Source: a virus
Length of the DNA: 27,870 bases
Reading direction: 5' to 3' (one strand)
Virus record (IMG/VR): IMGVR_UViG_3300025889_000748
Span: 1 to 27,870 of that record
Part shown: positions 1 to 6,458 of the stretch, one piece after another
How positions within the stretch are numbered: the stretch's first letter is position 1
How the letters are laid out: the number at the start of each line of letters is the position of its first letter
Translations under genes and position numbers: made by a program
The notes under the pieces: generated by a model
Told to the model about the DNA's origin: nothing
Databases searched by the model: none
Seen by the model: only the letters and a program-made list of their open reading frames with translations

Positions 1-645
1 ATGGAACATTCCGTCATCACGTCGGCCTTCGGGCAAGCCGCCTTTGAGCATATCTGTGATGCTTGGCCACTCGTCTTTGATCTCGTCTGACGGATCGCCT
101 TTCACCCAGCGAAGTAAGTCGTCTGGAGCGGGCACTGGAGTGCGCTCTTCTTCCCAAGTGTATCGTGCTCCTGACGCGTGACGTGATGGCGGAGCGACGA
201 CGAACCCGTTCGCTTTGACGTCCACACCAAAGCGTGCGCCGATCTTCGTACGCAATCTCGCCTCATCACGCCACGTCCAGAATAAGTGCAGACCGCCGCT
301 GCCCGTTCGTACACGTGATGTCGATGGGAGTGCGCCTCCGTCACGCCCTTGTTCGAAGTCTTCAAGCTCCATCATGCCGTGAGCACCATCGATGTCAAGC
401 ACCCATATGTTACTGATCTTGCCGCACACGATTCCGATGTTCGCATCGGGCCATGTGACCCACCATTGACCTACGATCGTTGGGTCAGTGCTTGCGTACT
501 TATCGAACGCTCCCGCCATGATCGGATGCTTACCAGGAGTGTGACATCCTGGACGACCGCAAGTGCACGTGCCATCGTCACGTACTCCGTGCACAGGGAT
601 GACGTGCCATCCACGCGCCGCATATGCAAGTGCTTCATCGATCAT
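1..645 (-). CDS. Bifunctional primase-polymerase (prim-pol), N-terminal part; runs off the left edge
   Basis: The first 215 residues of an archaeo-eukaryotic-type primase/polymerase (prim-pol family) are visible; the rest lies beyond the window. Translation from the ATG at 643-645 gives the family N-terminus (ALAYAARGWHVIPVHG, followed by a Cys/His-rich CTCGRPGCH that may bind zinc). The catalytic signatures are in order: LDID with two acidic residues near residue 87, SGGLHLFW near 121-128 (the nucleotide-binding histidine motif), and GVDVKANGFVVAPPS near 145-160. Such enzymes make primers for phage replication and may be fused to a helicase domain further on. The start codon overlaps the stop of the upstream methyltransferase as ATGA, indicating translational coupling. 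The family is certain; whether a helicase domain follows cannot be seen. Confidence 0.93.
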   Translation of the reverse strand, partial: MIDEALAYAARGWHVIPVHGVRDDGTCTCGRPGCHTPGKHPIMAGAFDKYASTDPTIVGQWWVTWPDANIGIVCGKISNIWVLDIDGAHGMMELEDFEQGRDGGALPSTSRVRTGSGGLHLFWTWRDEARLRTKIGARFGVDVKANGFVVAPPSRHASGARYTWEEERTPVPAPDDLLRWVKGDPSDEIKDEWPSITDMLKGGLPEGRRDDGMFH

Positions 646-1436
646 GTGTGGTCCTTCCACGGTTCGAATGTCTTACGACACACCCATACATTGTTACGTG
701 CGGCATCAGGAAAGAGTGGTGCGAGGTAACACGCCATCACTTCATCGCCATAGAACTGCCGCTGACGATCGTACACTTCAACAAGTGACTTACGTGGGTC
801 GTCTTCATCGAGTGCAACGAGCGTGTTCATCACATCAGTGTATGACGCGAACGTGCCGAATCGATCTGTGACATCAAAGCCGCAGTGTGTCAGCTTACTG
901 CGCAGCTCATCAATGGTGTACTCACGAATGTGGTTACGTGCTTGTGCGCGGCCAAGCACAGGCGTTGAAAGTAAGAGCGTGGCACCCATCGGCAGCATCG
1001 CATTGATGGCCCACAAGTATGTGTCACCGTGTGCTTCGGTCATGTGCTCGATCACTTCAAAGGACACCGCAAGATCAAAGCTTTGTCCATACTCTGTGTA
1101 CAGCGTGCGCCACTCTTCTACGAAGTTGAAGTGCTCATACAAGCGGTACGTGCTCTCCGCCGCAGTACCGCTTCGACGCGTGCGTAAGTATGGGATGGCA
1201 TTGATGTCCACGCCTACGTAAAGCTCAGGTCGGAAGCTCGTGCCAGGAACTCGCATAAGTGACTGTGCGAGTGGTGCGTCACTGCCGCAGCCAGGCTCAA
1301 GAACACGACGATGCTTATTCACACCGATGTAACGCGTGGCCCATCCCCAGCGGAAGACGTGCGCTAAGTAATCACGATGGATCTTTAGTCGGTGTTGCGA
1401 GTGTGTGAGTGACGTGGTATCGAACTCACGTGTCAT
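642..1436 (-). CDS. Class I SAM-dependent methyltransferase, substrate unknown
   Basis: A 264-residue Rossmann-fold methyltransferase. The SAM-binding motif I is VLEPGCG (residues 45-51), the acidic ribose-binding residue is in YVGVDIN (Asp77), and the motif around 120-132 reads FDLAVSFEVIEHM, typical of small-molecule or sugar methyltransferases. I see no DNA-methylase catalytic tetrad (DPPY or NPPY) and no PC motif, so it is probably not a base methylase. A start with AAAGAGGA a few bases upstream was chosen. It lies between the WhiB-like gene and the prim-pol, overlapping the latter by four bases. It could modify a nucleotide, a sugar on the phage DNA or a host molecule; the sequence does not decide. 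Confidence 0.85.
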   Translation of the reverse strand: MTREFDTTSLTHSQHRLKIHRDYLAHVFRWGWATRYIGVNKHRRVLEPGCGSDAPLAQSLMRVPGTSFRPELYVGVDINAIPYLRTRRSGTAAESTYRLYEHFNFVEEWRTLYTEYGQSFDLAVSFEVIEHMTEAHGDTYLWAINAMLPMGATLLLSTPVLGRAQARNHIREYTIDELRSKLTHCGFDVTDRFGTFASYTDVMNTLVALDEDDPRKSLVEVYDRQRQFYGDEVMACYLAPLFPDAARNNVWVCRKTFEPWKDHT

Positions 1437-1481
1437 GTGTCCTCTTTCTTTGCATAAGCACTAACGGTACAACGGCGATGC

Positions 1482-2015
1482 TCATAAAGCAGTCGCACAT
1501 TCACCGCACGTGATCACGCCGTTCTTTGGGTACGTGTCTAAGCTGCCACACTGTGGGCATCGTCCATGTGTCCCACCGCGGCGCTGAAGTTTGATGCGCT
1601 TGCTACGCGTGAGTCCGCCCCAGATGCCGTACTCACGTGTGCCAGCGAACGAGAGACACTCACGCTGCAGCGTGCACTCTTTGCACACAGCTGCAGCGCG
1701 AGCAACGTTTCTCGGTGCTTGTTCGTTGAAGAAGTCAATGCGCTTGCGCGCAAGCTCATCAGGAATCAGTCGGCATAAGCCGTCCCTGAGGACTTCAAGT
1801 GCGTCACGTATTCCGCTGAGGTCCGGGAGATCGTAATCGCTTTCGGTTGCCCTGGGATTGTGACTGTGATCGTGTCGCCCGTCTGCGTCTTCAGTGCGTG
1901 TGTCAATCGCGCTGTCGGCATGATCGTTAGGTCGTACATGCCGACTCGCGTTCCTTCCGCTGAACGCAACGCGTGACGAGGGTCCGGTGTGTGCTCGTCG
2001 CGCACACGGCCCCAT
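1482..2015 (-). CDS. WhiB-like iron-sulfur regulator with C-terminal zinc ribbon
   Basis: The WhiB cysteine spacing is exact: C81-x29-C111-x2-C114-x5-C120 binds a 4Fe-4S cluster in this family, followed by the G(I/V)WGG turn at 130-134 and a basic tail. A second cysteine set, C153-x2-C156 and C170-x2-C173, forms an unusual C-terminal zinc ribbon. WhiB proteins act in Actinobacteria and their phages by binding the primary sigma factor. The start is uncertain. The first cysteine codon lies at about 1774, and the nearest in-frame ATG upstream is at 2013-2015 with a weak GAAGAAG site, giving a 177-residue protein with an acidic, His-rich N-terminus. No ATG, GTG or TTG lies in between in this frame. 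A small ORF in another frame overlaps this N-terminal part. The domain call is firm; the N-terminal 70 residues are not. Confidence 0.8.
   Translation of the reverse strand: MGPCARRAHTGPSSRVAFSGRNASRHVRPNDHADSAIDTRTEDADGRHDHSHNPRATESDYDLPDLSGIRDALEVLRDGLCRLIPDELARKRIDFFNEQAPRNVARAAAVCKECTLQRECLSFAGTREYGIWGGLTRSKRIKLQRRGGTHGRCPQCGSLDTYPKNGVITCGECATAL
1766..1939 (-). CDS. Possible 57-residue overlapping ORF (competes with the WhiB N-terminus)
   Basis: A second minus-strand frame encodes 57 residues beginning MYDLTIMPTARL and ending GTAYAD. The composition is ordinary (beta-rich, few Arg/Ser runs), unlike most shadow frames here, and GAAGGAA lies about ten bases before the ATG. Its stop is just past the codon for the first WhiB cysteine. 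Either this is a real small gene and WhiB is translated from a non-standard start or by frameshifting, or it is a shadow of a long WhiB N-terminus. I recognise no domain. Confidence 0.35.
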   Translation of the reverse strand: MYDLTIMPTARLTHALKTQTGDTITVTIPGQPKAITISRTSAEYVTHLKSSGTAYAD

Positions 2016-2064
2016 TTCGACTTCTTCGCTGTCTTTGGCGTTGGCTCCCGCTTTACGCGGGTCG

Positions 2065-2877
2065 TCAGTTTCCCAGATCAGCGCTCGAGTCGGCCGTGAC
2101 TTTGCGACCACGCTTGGGCGATTCGATCGTGCCACCGTTCTTGACGATCGAGAGCATCTCAAGCAAGCGCGACTTGCTGTACGAGACCGGCCCGTCGTAC
2201 CCAGCAGCGCGCAGTGAATCGATCGTCTGCTCACGATTCATATTGCTTGGGCTGCTTGGTGCAACGCGCGGAGCGGGAGCATCATTGTCAGTGGTGATCA
2301 TGTCAGTTTCCATGATGGGTGGTTCACTTTCTTGTGTGGGTGCGTCACTTGCGGTATGCGAGTGACTGTGGGTAGGAGATGTGTGTGATGTTGGCACGGG
2401 CCAAATGTACGGCAGGTCATCAGGTTCAGTCCAGCCGAACTGCCCGTACCAGAGTGGTGCTTTACGCAAGAGGTTACTCCTGTGAGACGCGTGCAGCTCT
2501 TCGTTGCCAAGCCAGAGCGGTAGGCCGCCGTACGAGGCACCAGTTTGTCCAGCGATGATGTCTTGATGCGCTAGCCCTTCAAGACCGTCACGGTCCATGC
2601 CAAGCTTCGCACTGACTTCGTCGAGTGCTTTGTCGCGCACACTGTCTTTGTACCCGCGTGACGTCCACTCGTCACACGTGTCAAGCAAGTACGCAAGCAA
2701 TGCAACACCGTGCCCACGCCACATTCGAACAGCTGGATGGTTGGCCCAGCCAACGTCGGCGCCGGCAAGCAGTGTGCGAATGATCTGGTAAGCCTCGACG
2801 CGTTGCTTGCCGAGACGTTGTCGATCAAGCACACGTACTGACTGCTTGAAGTCTTCGTAGGGTAAGAATGTTTGCAT
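2065..2877 (-). CDS. MSMEG_6728/Pyr_excise-like protein with C-terminal SAP-like tail
   Basis: Residues 1-163 match the MSMEG_6728 family, related to the pyrimidine-dimer glycosylase (T4 endonuclease V-like) superfamily: MQTFLPYEDF, then VLDRQRLGKQRVEAYQI, GWANHPAVRMW, a region ending SHRSNLLRK, then LPYIWP. A His/Ser/Pro-rich linker (164-213) follows. Residues 216-247 (EQTIDSLRAAGYDGP, then YSKSRLLEML) resemble a SAP-like DNA-binding helix pair, and the C-terminus is basic. The start is the ATG after GAAGGAGGACACATC. Biochemical activity is not established for the MSMEG_6728 branch, so DNA repair is inference. Unlike the genes upstream, it has no hammerhead before it but has a hairpin and a promoter-like site. 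Confidence 0.75.
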   Translation of the reverse strand: MQTFLPYEDFKQSVRVLDRQRLGKQRVEAYQIIRTLLAGADVGWANHPAVRMWRGHGVALLAYLLDTCDEWTSRGYKDSVRDKALDEVSAKLGMDRDGLEGLAHQDIIAGQTGASYGGLPLWLGNEELHASHRSNLLRKAPLWYGQFGWTEPDDLPYIWPVPTSHTSPTHSHSHTASDAPTQESEPPIMETDMITTDNDAPAPRVAPSSPSNMNREQTIDSLRAAGYDGPVSYSKSRLLEMLSIVKNGGTIESPKRGRKVTADSSADLGN

Positions 2878-2902
2878 GATGTGTCCTCCTTCGTGAATAA
2901 GC

Positions 2903-2931
2903 ATTGTACTTCAATGAACACTCGCACGTCA
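2903..2931 (-). promoter_or_regulatory. Candidate promoter before the MSMEG_6728-like gene
   Basis: Read on the minus strand, TGACGT and TACAAT are separated by 17 bases, and the ribosome binding site of the next gene follows within about 20 bases. The -10 element is good and the -35 is only a partial match. The site lies just downstream of a perfect hairpin, a plausible transcription-unit boundary. No start site has been mapped. Confidence 0.35.
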
Positions 2932-2940
2932 GAACGCACA

Positions 2941-2968
2941 CACGCTCTGTGCGTGAGCACAGAGCGTG
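2941..2968 (-). terminator. Perfect 12-bp hairpin downstream of the XRE gene
   Basis: CACGCTCTGTGC and GCACAGAGCGTG pair perfectly around a four-base loop, about 30 bases after the stop codon of the XRE gene. There is no clear run of T after it on either strand, so it is a poor intrinsic terminator by the usual rule. It may instead stabilise a 3' end or act with a host factor. It may mark the end of the ribozyme-processed transcript. Confidence 0.5.
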
Positions 2969-2998
2969 ATGCACAACCCAAGATTCACAAGTCACTCC

Positions 2999-3448
2999 TC
3001 ACATCGGGTTCACACGTGAGAGTGCGAAGCTTCGTGCGTGGTCAGGGTAGTTACGTTCACCGCCGTAGCAGTCGATCCATTGCACGCCGTTGTGGTTCGT
3101 CACCATACGTACGAATACGAACACGCCATCTTCACCCTGAACTGTGAAGCGTGATTGCGATGCGAGACCCATGTACTCGTACGCGATCGTCCACGTCGGA
3201 TGCGCCTCTTCATAGAGCTTGAGGTTTCGCTCTTTGAACGCACCAGGCGTATGCCCTGCATCAGTCTTCGTGTTCGGATTGATGAGCAGGTCAAGTGCCT
3301 TGTGGATCTTCTCTTCAGCTGCTTTGTCGCGGGAGCCGCGCCCAGCTTCGATCGACGCCACTGCACCCACAGTCACGCCTGCGAGATCAGCGATCTCTTG
3401 ACGTGACATACCTAGTGCTTTGCGGTTCACTTCGTAGTCCATTGTCAC
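2999..3448 (-). CDS. XRE-family helix-turn-helix protein
   Basis: A 149-residue protein whose N-terminus holds a Cro/C1-type helix-turn-helix: MSRQEIADLAGVTVGAVASI at about residues 14-33. The rest is an unrecognised domain rich in aromatic residues (WTIAYEYMGLASQSRF, VFVFVRMVTNHNGVQWIDCYGG). The start is GTG at 3446-3448, overlapping the stop of the 46-residue gene upstream and preceded by GAGGA; ATG at 3440-3442 is possible. It is the last gene of the array and the only one with no ribozyme between it and its upstream neighbour, so the two should stay on one processed mRNA. A regulatory role is inferred from the fold only. Confidence 0.75.
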   Translation of the reverse strand: MTMDYEVNRKALGMSRQEIADLAGVTVGAVASIEAGRGSRDKAAEEKIHKALDLLINPNTKTDAGHTPGAFKERNLKLYEEAHPTWTIAYEYMGLASQSRFTVQGEDGVFVFVRMVTNHNGVQWIDCYGGERNYPDHARSFALSRVNPM

Positions 3449-3585
3449 ACATCCTCATCGTCGTAGTAGTCGTCGTACGGGCTGTCGTTGTACTCCGGCT
3501 CATAGTAACTTTCGTCACTCCAGCCGATGACCTCACCCGCATCGTTACGGTAGATGGTGCTGTGAGCTGTTGGGAACATGCTCAT
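3445..3585 (-). CDS. Small acidic, Tyr/Asp-rich protein (46 residues)
   Basis: A 46-codon frame starts at the ATG ten bases after AAGGAGGA and ends in a TGA overlapping the GTG of the XRE gene. The N-terminus is MSMFPTAHSTIYRNDAGEVI, followed by an acidic tail rich in Asp, Glu and Tyr (YDDYYDDEDV at the end). I recognise no family; the tail could mimic nucleic acid or act as a degradation or binding tag, but that is speculation. It is the twelfth and last gene in the array with its own hammerhead immediately upstream, which is the main argument that it is real. Confidence 0.7.
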   Translation of the reverse strand: MSMFPTAHSTIYRNDAGEVIGWSDESYYEPEYNDSPYDDYYDDEDV

Positions 3586-3603
3586 GATCTGTCCTCCTTC
3601 GAA

Positions 3604-3680
3604 TGACCTGACTCTTCAGAGCGTAGGCGGTCACCCTACACTGACGAGCACTCGTCTTGTGACGAGTACTCGTTTCGTCA
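3604..3680 (-). ncRNA. Type II hammerhead ribozyme 1 (before the 46-residue gene)
   Basis: Minus-strand order: stem II TGAC (3677-3680), GAAA core (3673-3676), 12-bp stem III with one G-U (3645-3672), GUC with cleavage expected between 3643 and 3642, 8-bp stem I (3620-3642), core CTGAAGA (3613-3619), stem II GTCA (3609-3612). Loop I contains TGACC, complementary to GGTCA at 3604-3608, next to the ribosome binding site. The variable core base N7 is A. The upstream stop codon (3683-3685) lies just before stem II. Confidence 0.93.
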
Positions 3681-3682
3681 TA

Positions 3683-4183
3683 TCAGTACGTGATCTTGTT
3701 CACACACTCTGGGCCGTATCCTTGATTCACAGACGCGGGCACAGTGAGCTTACGACCGCAGCGTCGACAGCGAGACGCTTTAAGCGCGTAAGCCATGCCC
3801 GTTTCATCAGGGTCGCGATGCAGGACTTCAAGCGCATGCGCGAGACGCCCGTTGTCTTTGAACCGCTTCCAGATCGACCACTTACGTGTACTGGACTGGA
3901 TGAACGCGAAGCCCGTGTAATCCCTTTCGTTATCAGGGCCGGACAAGTAGTCCACAACACGCCAGCCGCGTTGGCCGTTGTCTGGGTTCCAGTGATCACG
4001 AACGCGCAGTGTGATTCGATCATCATCGGCTTCGTTGAAGACGATGGTGTAGAACCCGTTAGGAACGCGTGCGTGCACTGCGTGTGTGTCGTCGTTCGCG
4101 GTGAGCGATATGCCGTAGCACTCTTTCACCGCAGTGACGCTTGCGTGGGTCTCTTTGCACGACCCACATATGATGCTTGACAT
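3683..4183 (-). CDS. DUF6011-like zinc-ribbon protein
   Basis: 166 residues. The C-terminus has the DUF6011-type ribbon: SRCRRCGRKLTVPASVNQGY followed by GPECV, four cysteines or similar ligands likely to bind zinc. The N-terminus has a second possible metal site, CGSC near residues 6-9. The middle (GFYTIVFNEADDDRITLRVR, then WSIWKRF) is a beta-rich domain common in actinophage and actinobacterial hypothetical proteins. No enzymatic motif is visible; binding to nucleic acid or protein is a guess. The start is the ATG after AAGGAGGACAC, and hammerhead 2 lies upstream. Confidence 0.8.
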   Translation of the reverse strand: MSSIICGSCKETHASVTAVKECYGISLTANDDTHAVHARVPNGFYTIVFNEADDDRITLRVRDHWNPDNGQRGWRVVDYLSGPDNERDYTGFAFIQSSTRKWSIWKRFKDNGRLAHALEVLHRDPDETGMAYALKASRCRRCGRKLTVPASVNQGYGPECVNKITY

Positions 4184-4200
4184 GTGTCCTCCTTCGATTA

Positions 4201-4274
4201 CACCTAGCTCATCAGCCCGAGGTCGGTGAACTCCTCGAGGACGTCGCCACTCAAGTGAGTGACGACGTTTCGCT
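4201..4274 (-). ncRNA. Type II hammerhead ribozyme 2
   Basis: Stem II is AGC/GCT (4272-4274 with 4206-4208), a compensated replacement of the TGAC/GTCA of other copies but only 3 bp. GAAA is at 4268-4271, stem III is 11 bp with one G-U (4242-4267), GUC cleavage is expected between 4240 and 4239, stem I is 7 bp (4216-4239), and core CTGATGA is at 4209-4215. Loop I CACC can pair with GGTG at 4201-4204. The TAA stop codon of the upstream gene (4274-4276) begins inside stem II. Confidence 0.88.
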
Positions 4275-4657
4275 TACTTGTCTTCGCTCGTGTTGACCCA
4301 GTCAGCGATCGTTGCCCATTGGTGTCGCTGACGACGGGTCAGCTTCTTACGTGGGCAGAGGATCACTTTGCCGCATTCATCGTGTGTGAAACGCGGCAGT
4401 GTGAAGAAGTCTGGGTACGAGACGTCCAACGTGGCGTGCACTGGTACTTGTGCACCGTCGATCGACACAAGAACAACGCATCGCACCACGTCAACATCCA
4501 CAAGATGATTGTGGATGACGGTGTGCAACCCGGTCGGTTTCACTTTGTGCGAGAACGCTTGTGACAGCGTTCGACCGTAACGGGCGTCCTTTGCGCGACG
4601 GTTCAACCAGAACAAGTAGTCCGTCGTGATCAACGTGAATGTGTCCATGCTTGGCAT
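4274..4657 (-). CDS. Hypothetical protein, 127 residues
   Basis: I do not recognise this gene. It encodes a soluble 127-residue protein beginning MPSMDTFTLITTDYLFWLNR. A beta-rich middle (LVDVDVVRCVVLVSIDG, then HATLDVSYPDFF) is followed by a basic C-terminal stretch (CPRKKLTRRQRHQWATIADW) that could be a short helical or nucleic-acid-contacting segment. Two internal cysteines are not spaced like a zinc site. The start follows AAGGAGGACCC by an ordinary distance. Reality is supported by a hammerhead directly upstream and by the next hammerhead beginning at its stop codon. Confidence 0.75.
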   Translation of the reverse strand: MPSMDTFTLITTDYLFWLNRRAKDARYGRTLSQAFSHKVKPTGLHTVIHNHLVDVDVVRCVVLVSIDGAQVPVHATLDVSYPDFFTLPRFTHDECGKVILCPRKKLTRRQRHQWATIADWVNTSEDK

Positions 4658-4676
4658 GGGTCCTCCTTCTATGTCG

Positions 4677-4755
4677 TAGCTGGCTCATCAGCACCAGATT
4701 GCTAGGCCTGGTGGACGGTCTGCAAGCACTTTAGATGCTCGCAAACCGTTTCGCC
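4677..4755 (-). ncRNA. Type II hammerhead ribozyme 3
   Basis: Stem II is GGC/GCC (4753-4755 with 4682-4684), another compensated variant. GAAA is at 4749-4752, stem III is 13 bp with two G-U pairs (4716-4748), GUC cleavage is expected between 4714 and 4713, stem I is CACCAG/CTGGTG (4692-4713), and core CTGATGA is at 4685-4691. Loop I contains TAGC, matching GCTA at 4677-4680. The upstream stop lies 15 bases before the ribozyme. Confidence 0.88.
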
Positions 4756-4770
4756 GCAGGTATTGCTTGC

Positions 4771-5208
4771 TCAATCAGAATGTCGAACGCAGCGCCATTC
4801 TGGAGCACGCTTGCCAACGTGCACACGCTCAAGTACACCTTGCTTGTGCAAGCGGTAGATGCTCAAGTACGCCAAGCTGCCTGGCATCTTGAGCATGCTT
4901 GCAACTTTGTCACGTGAAGCTGTCTCGTCGGCAGCAAGCTCGCCAAACAGAGCGCGCACTTGCTGATCACGATCTGTCACAGCAGCACGTCGTGCTTCTC
5001 CCAAGTTCGAACCGCTGTTCGTCTGCTCGTTGAGCTTGAAGAACGGGCCGTCCTTGATGACCTTCGATTCACGGCACAGGCGGTCCATCAGCTTACGTGT
5101 TGACGTCTCGCTGAGGTTGGCCGCTGTCTTCAAGACAGTGACCTTGCTTGGGCCGTGAATGAGCAGATGCTCAAGCACTTGCACTTCAGGGATAGGTGAT
5201 GTGCTCAT
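4771..5208 (-). CDS. Winged-helix-like DNA-binding protein (two repeats)
   Basis: 145 residues with what look like two winged helix-turn-helix units. The first is near residues 8-60 (EVQVLEHLLIHGPSKVTVLK, then LSETSTRKLMDRLCRESKVI) and the second near 85-140 (RALFGELAADETASRDKVAS, LAYLSIYRLHKQGVLERVHV). A polar linker separates them. The pattern of recognition helix followed by a short beta wing matches MarR/replication-initiator-type wHTH folds, though I cannot assign a named family. A transcription regulator or DNA-binding accessory factor is likely. The start follows GAAGGAGGACATCAC, with hammerhead 4 upstream. Confidence 0.75.
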   Translation of the reverse strand: MSTSPIPEVQVLEHLLIHGPSKVTVLKTAANLSETSTRKLMDRLCRESKVIKDGPFFKLNEQTNSGSNLGEARRAAVTDRDQQVRALFGELAADETASRDKVASMLKMPGSLAYLSIYRLHKQGVLERVHVGKRAPEWRCVRHSD

Positions 5209-5227
5209 GTGATGTCCTCCTTCATTG

Positions 5228-5293
5228 TCGCCTGTCTCGTCAGGCAGGGTAGGCGAGTGATTCCCTGCGACCCGACTCTCGTCGGGTTTCGAC
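5228..5293 (-). ncRNA. Type II hammerhead ribozyme 4
   Basis: Stem II is GTC/GAC (5291-5293 with 5234-5236). GAAA is at 5287-5290. Stem III is six perfect pairs capped by a GAGA tetraloop (5271-5286). GUC cleavage is expected between 5269 and 5268. Stem I is GCAGGG/CCCTGC (5244-5268), and the core is CTGACGA (5237-5243; N7 is C). Loop I TCGCC is complementary to GGCGA at 5228-5232. The TGA stop of the upstream gene (5294-5296) directly precedes stem II. Confidence 0.9.
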
Positions 5294-5551
5294 TCAGTCC
5301 TTGGTGGGCGGTTGCGGCACGTACGTCACAGCGTGACGATGGCCGATCATCTCGTTCATCTTCGCGTGCTTGGCGCAGAACGGACGCACCTCAACGGTTG
5401 CGTGCGTGCTGCCCAACATCGCGATGCTGATGACAGTGGCCGGATCGCTGCACGACCCCCAATCGCACTTCGCTTGAATGCCGAGACCGTCGGGGTCAGC
5501 AAGGAACCACGTCGACGACGACGGGTTCGTTGGTGCCTTCATTGAACGCAT
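5294..5551 (-). CDS. Small putative zinc-binding protein, 85 residues
   Basis: Starts MRSMKAPTNPSSSTWFLADP. A possible zinc site is formed by CDWGSC near residues 29-34 and FCAKHAK near 58-64, a C-x4-C ... C-x2-H arrangement resembling small zinc-binding proteins common in actinophages. The part between (ATVISIAMLGSTHATVEVRP) is beta-rich. No larger family is recognised and no catalytic residues are evident. The start was chosen at the ATG after GAAGGAGGACATACA; hammerhead 5 lies upstream and hammerhead 4 begins at its stop. Confidence 0.75.
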   Translation of the reverse strand: MRSMKAPTNPSSSTWFLADPDGLGIQAKCDWGSCSDPATVISIAMLGSTHATVEVRPFCAKHAKMNEMIGHRHAVTYVPQPPTKD

Positions 5552-5568
5552 TGTATGTCCTCCTTCGA

Positions 5569-5647
5569 TAGCTTGACTCGTCAGTGATTGGGTAGCTAGC
5601 CCAACCAGACGTTCCGCACGTCTAGGACGTGCAGAACGTTTCGTCAA
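5569..5647 (-). ncRNA. Type II hammerhead ribozyme 5
   Basis: Stem II is TTGAC/GTCAA (5643-5647 with 5573-5577). GAAA is at 5639-5642, stem III is 12 bp with one G-U (5610-5638), GUC cleavage is expected between 5608 and 5607, stem I is 8 bp with one G-U (5585-5607), and core CTGACGA is at 5578-5584. Loop I contains TAGCT, matched by AGCTA at 5569-5573, so stem II is 4 bp if the pseudoknot is full length. The upstream TGA stop (5644-5646) lies inside stem II. Confidence 0.92.
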
Positions 5648-6375
5648 CGGCCCAGAGCACCGCGCGTACCGCTACCGACTCGGGAGTTCCCGATGTCAGC
5701 GCGGTTCGCCGCCGCTCGACCTGCTTGTGCACCTGCCATGTCGGACCGCTGCGCACCTCCACGTGCTTTGCCGATGTGGAAGTTCTGAGCCATGTGGTCC
5801 TTCACAGCGTCCTTCTTGCTGACGAGCGCCGGCAAGAGGTCCTGACCTGTGGCATCCTTCACTTCCTTGATGTTCAAGTCACGCTGCTCTTTGAGCCGAG
5901 CACCGATACGCCAAGCGAACTCTTGGATGAACGATCGGCGGAAGTAGTAGTCGCCGCCACTGGCCTTCGACTCTCGTTGCGCTTCACGCTGTGCAAACAG
6001 CGTCAGCGACGTGACGAGCAGTTGAACCGTCGTCACGTCAGACTCGTAGCCAGTGAGGACCACTTTGCAGTTGCTCCCGTGCTTCGACTGCAAGACGATG
6101 CAGTCGTTCGAACGAGCAACTTGATCCCACAAGTGGATGAGTGCGGCGAAGTAGGTCGATGGAATCGACACGCGGATGGTCACGATCTTGTCGTCAAGTT
6201 GCTTGCCGCTGATCTTGAGCATCTGCTCGTCAATCGCCCACTTCGTCATCAGTGCTTGAGCCTTCGCGAAGAACGCTTCAGACTCCTCGGGCGTGCAGCC
6301 TTTGTCCTCTGCCTTGCTCAGCAGTGCGGTGATCTTGCTGATCATGGCTTCACGCTTGTCACTGTTCTCTGTCAT
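5644..6375 (-). CDS. DUF2786-domain protein
   Basis: 243 residues. The N-terminal 60 fit the DUF2786 pattern: MISKITALLSKAEDKGCTPE, then SEAFFAKAQALMTKWAIDEQ, a helical repeat found in many phage and bacterial proteins of unknown function. The middle has alternating strands and helices (KIVTIRVSIPSTYFAALIHL is close to the sense; VVLTGYESDVTTVQLLVTSL also). The C-terminus is Gly/Arg/Ala-rich and probably disordered (GGAQRSDMAGAQAGRAAANR). A role in DNA or RNA transactions is often supposed for such proteins but is not shown here. The start follows GAAGGAGGACAC; its TGA sits inside hammerhead 5. Confidence 0.85.
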   Translation of the reverse strand: MTENSDKREAMISKITALLSKAEDKGCTPEESEAFFAKAQALMTKWAIDEQMLKISGKQLDDKIVTIRVSIPSTYFAALIHLWDQVARSNDCIVLQSKHGSNCKVVLTGYESDVTTVQLLVTSLTLFAQREAQRESKASGGDYYFRRSFIQEFAWRIGARLKEQRDLNIKEVKDATGQDLLPALVSKKDAVKDHMAQNFHIGKARGGAQRSDMAGAQAGRAAANRADIGNSRVGSGTRGALGR

Positions 6376-6393
6376 GTGTCCTCCTTCAAAGAA

Positions 6394-6457
6394 TCGCCTG
6401 TCTCATCAGCGACGGGTGGCGAAGTCCGTCGGACCCAGCAAGTGGCTGGGTTTCGAC
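6394..6457 (-). ncRNA. Type II hammerhead ribozyme 6
   Basis: Stem II is GTC/GAC (6455-6457 with 6400-6402). GAAA is at 6451-6454, stem III is CCCAGC/GCTGGG with a five-base loop (6434-6450), GUC cleavage is expected between 6432 and 6431, stem I is CGACGG/CCGTCG (6410-6431), and core CTGATGA is at 6403-6409. Loop I TCGCC is complementary to GGCGA at 6394-6398. The upstream TAG stop (6459-6461) lies one base before stem II. Confidence 0.92.
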
Positions 6458-6458
6458 T

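Noticed and set aside
1-365. Short minus-strand ORF of 87 residues at 102-365
   Set aside because: It is a His/Arg-rich shadow of the prim-pol frame, which is continuous from 645 to the window edge and carries clear primase motifs.
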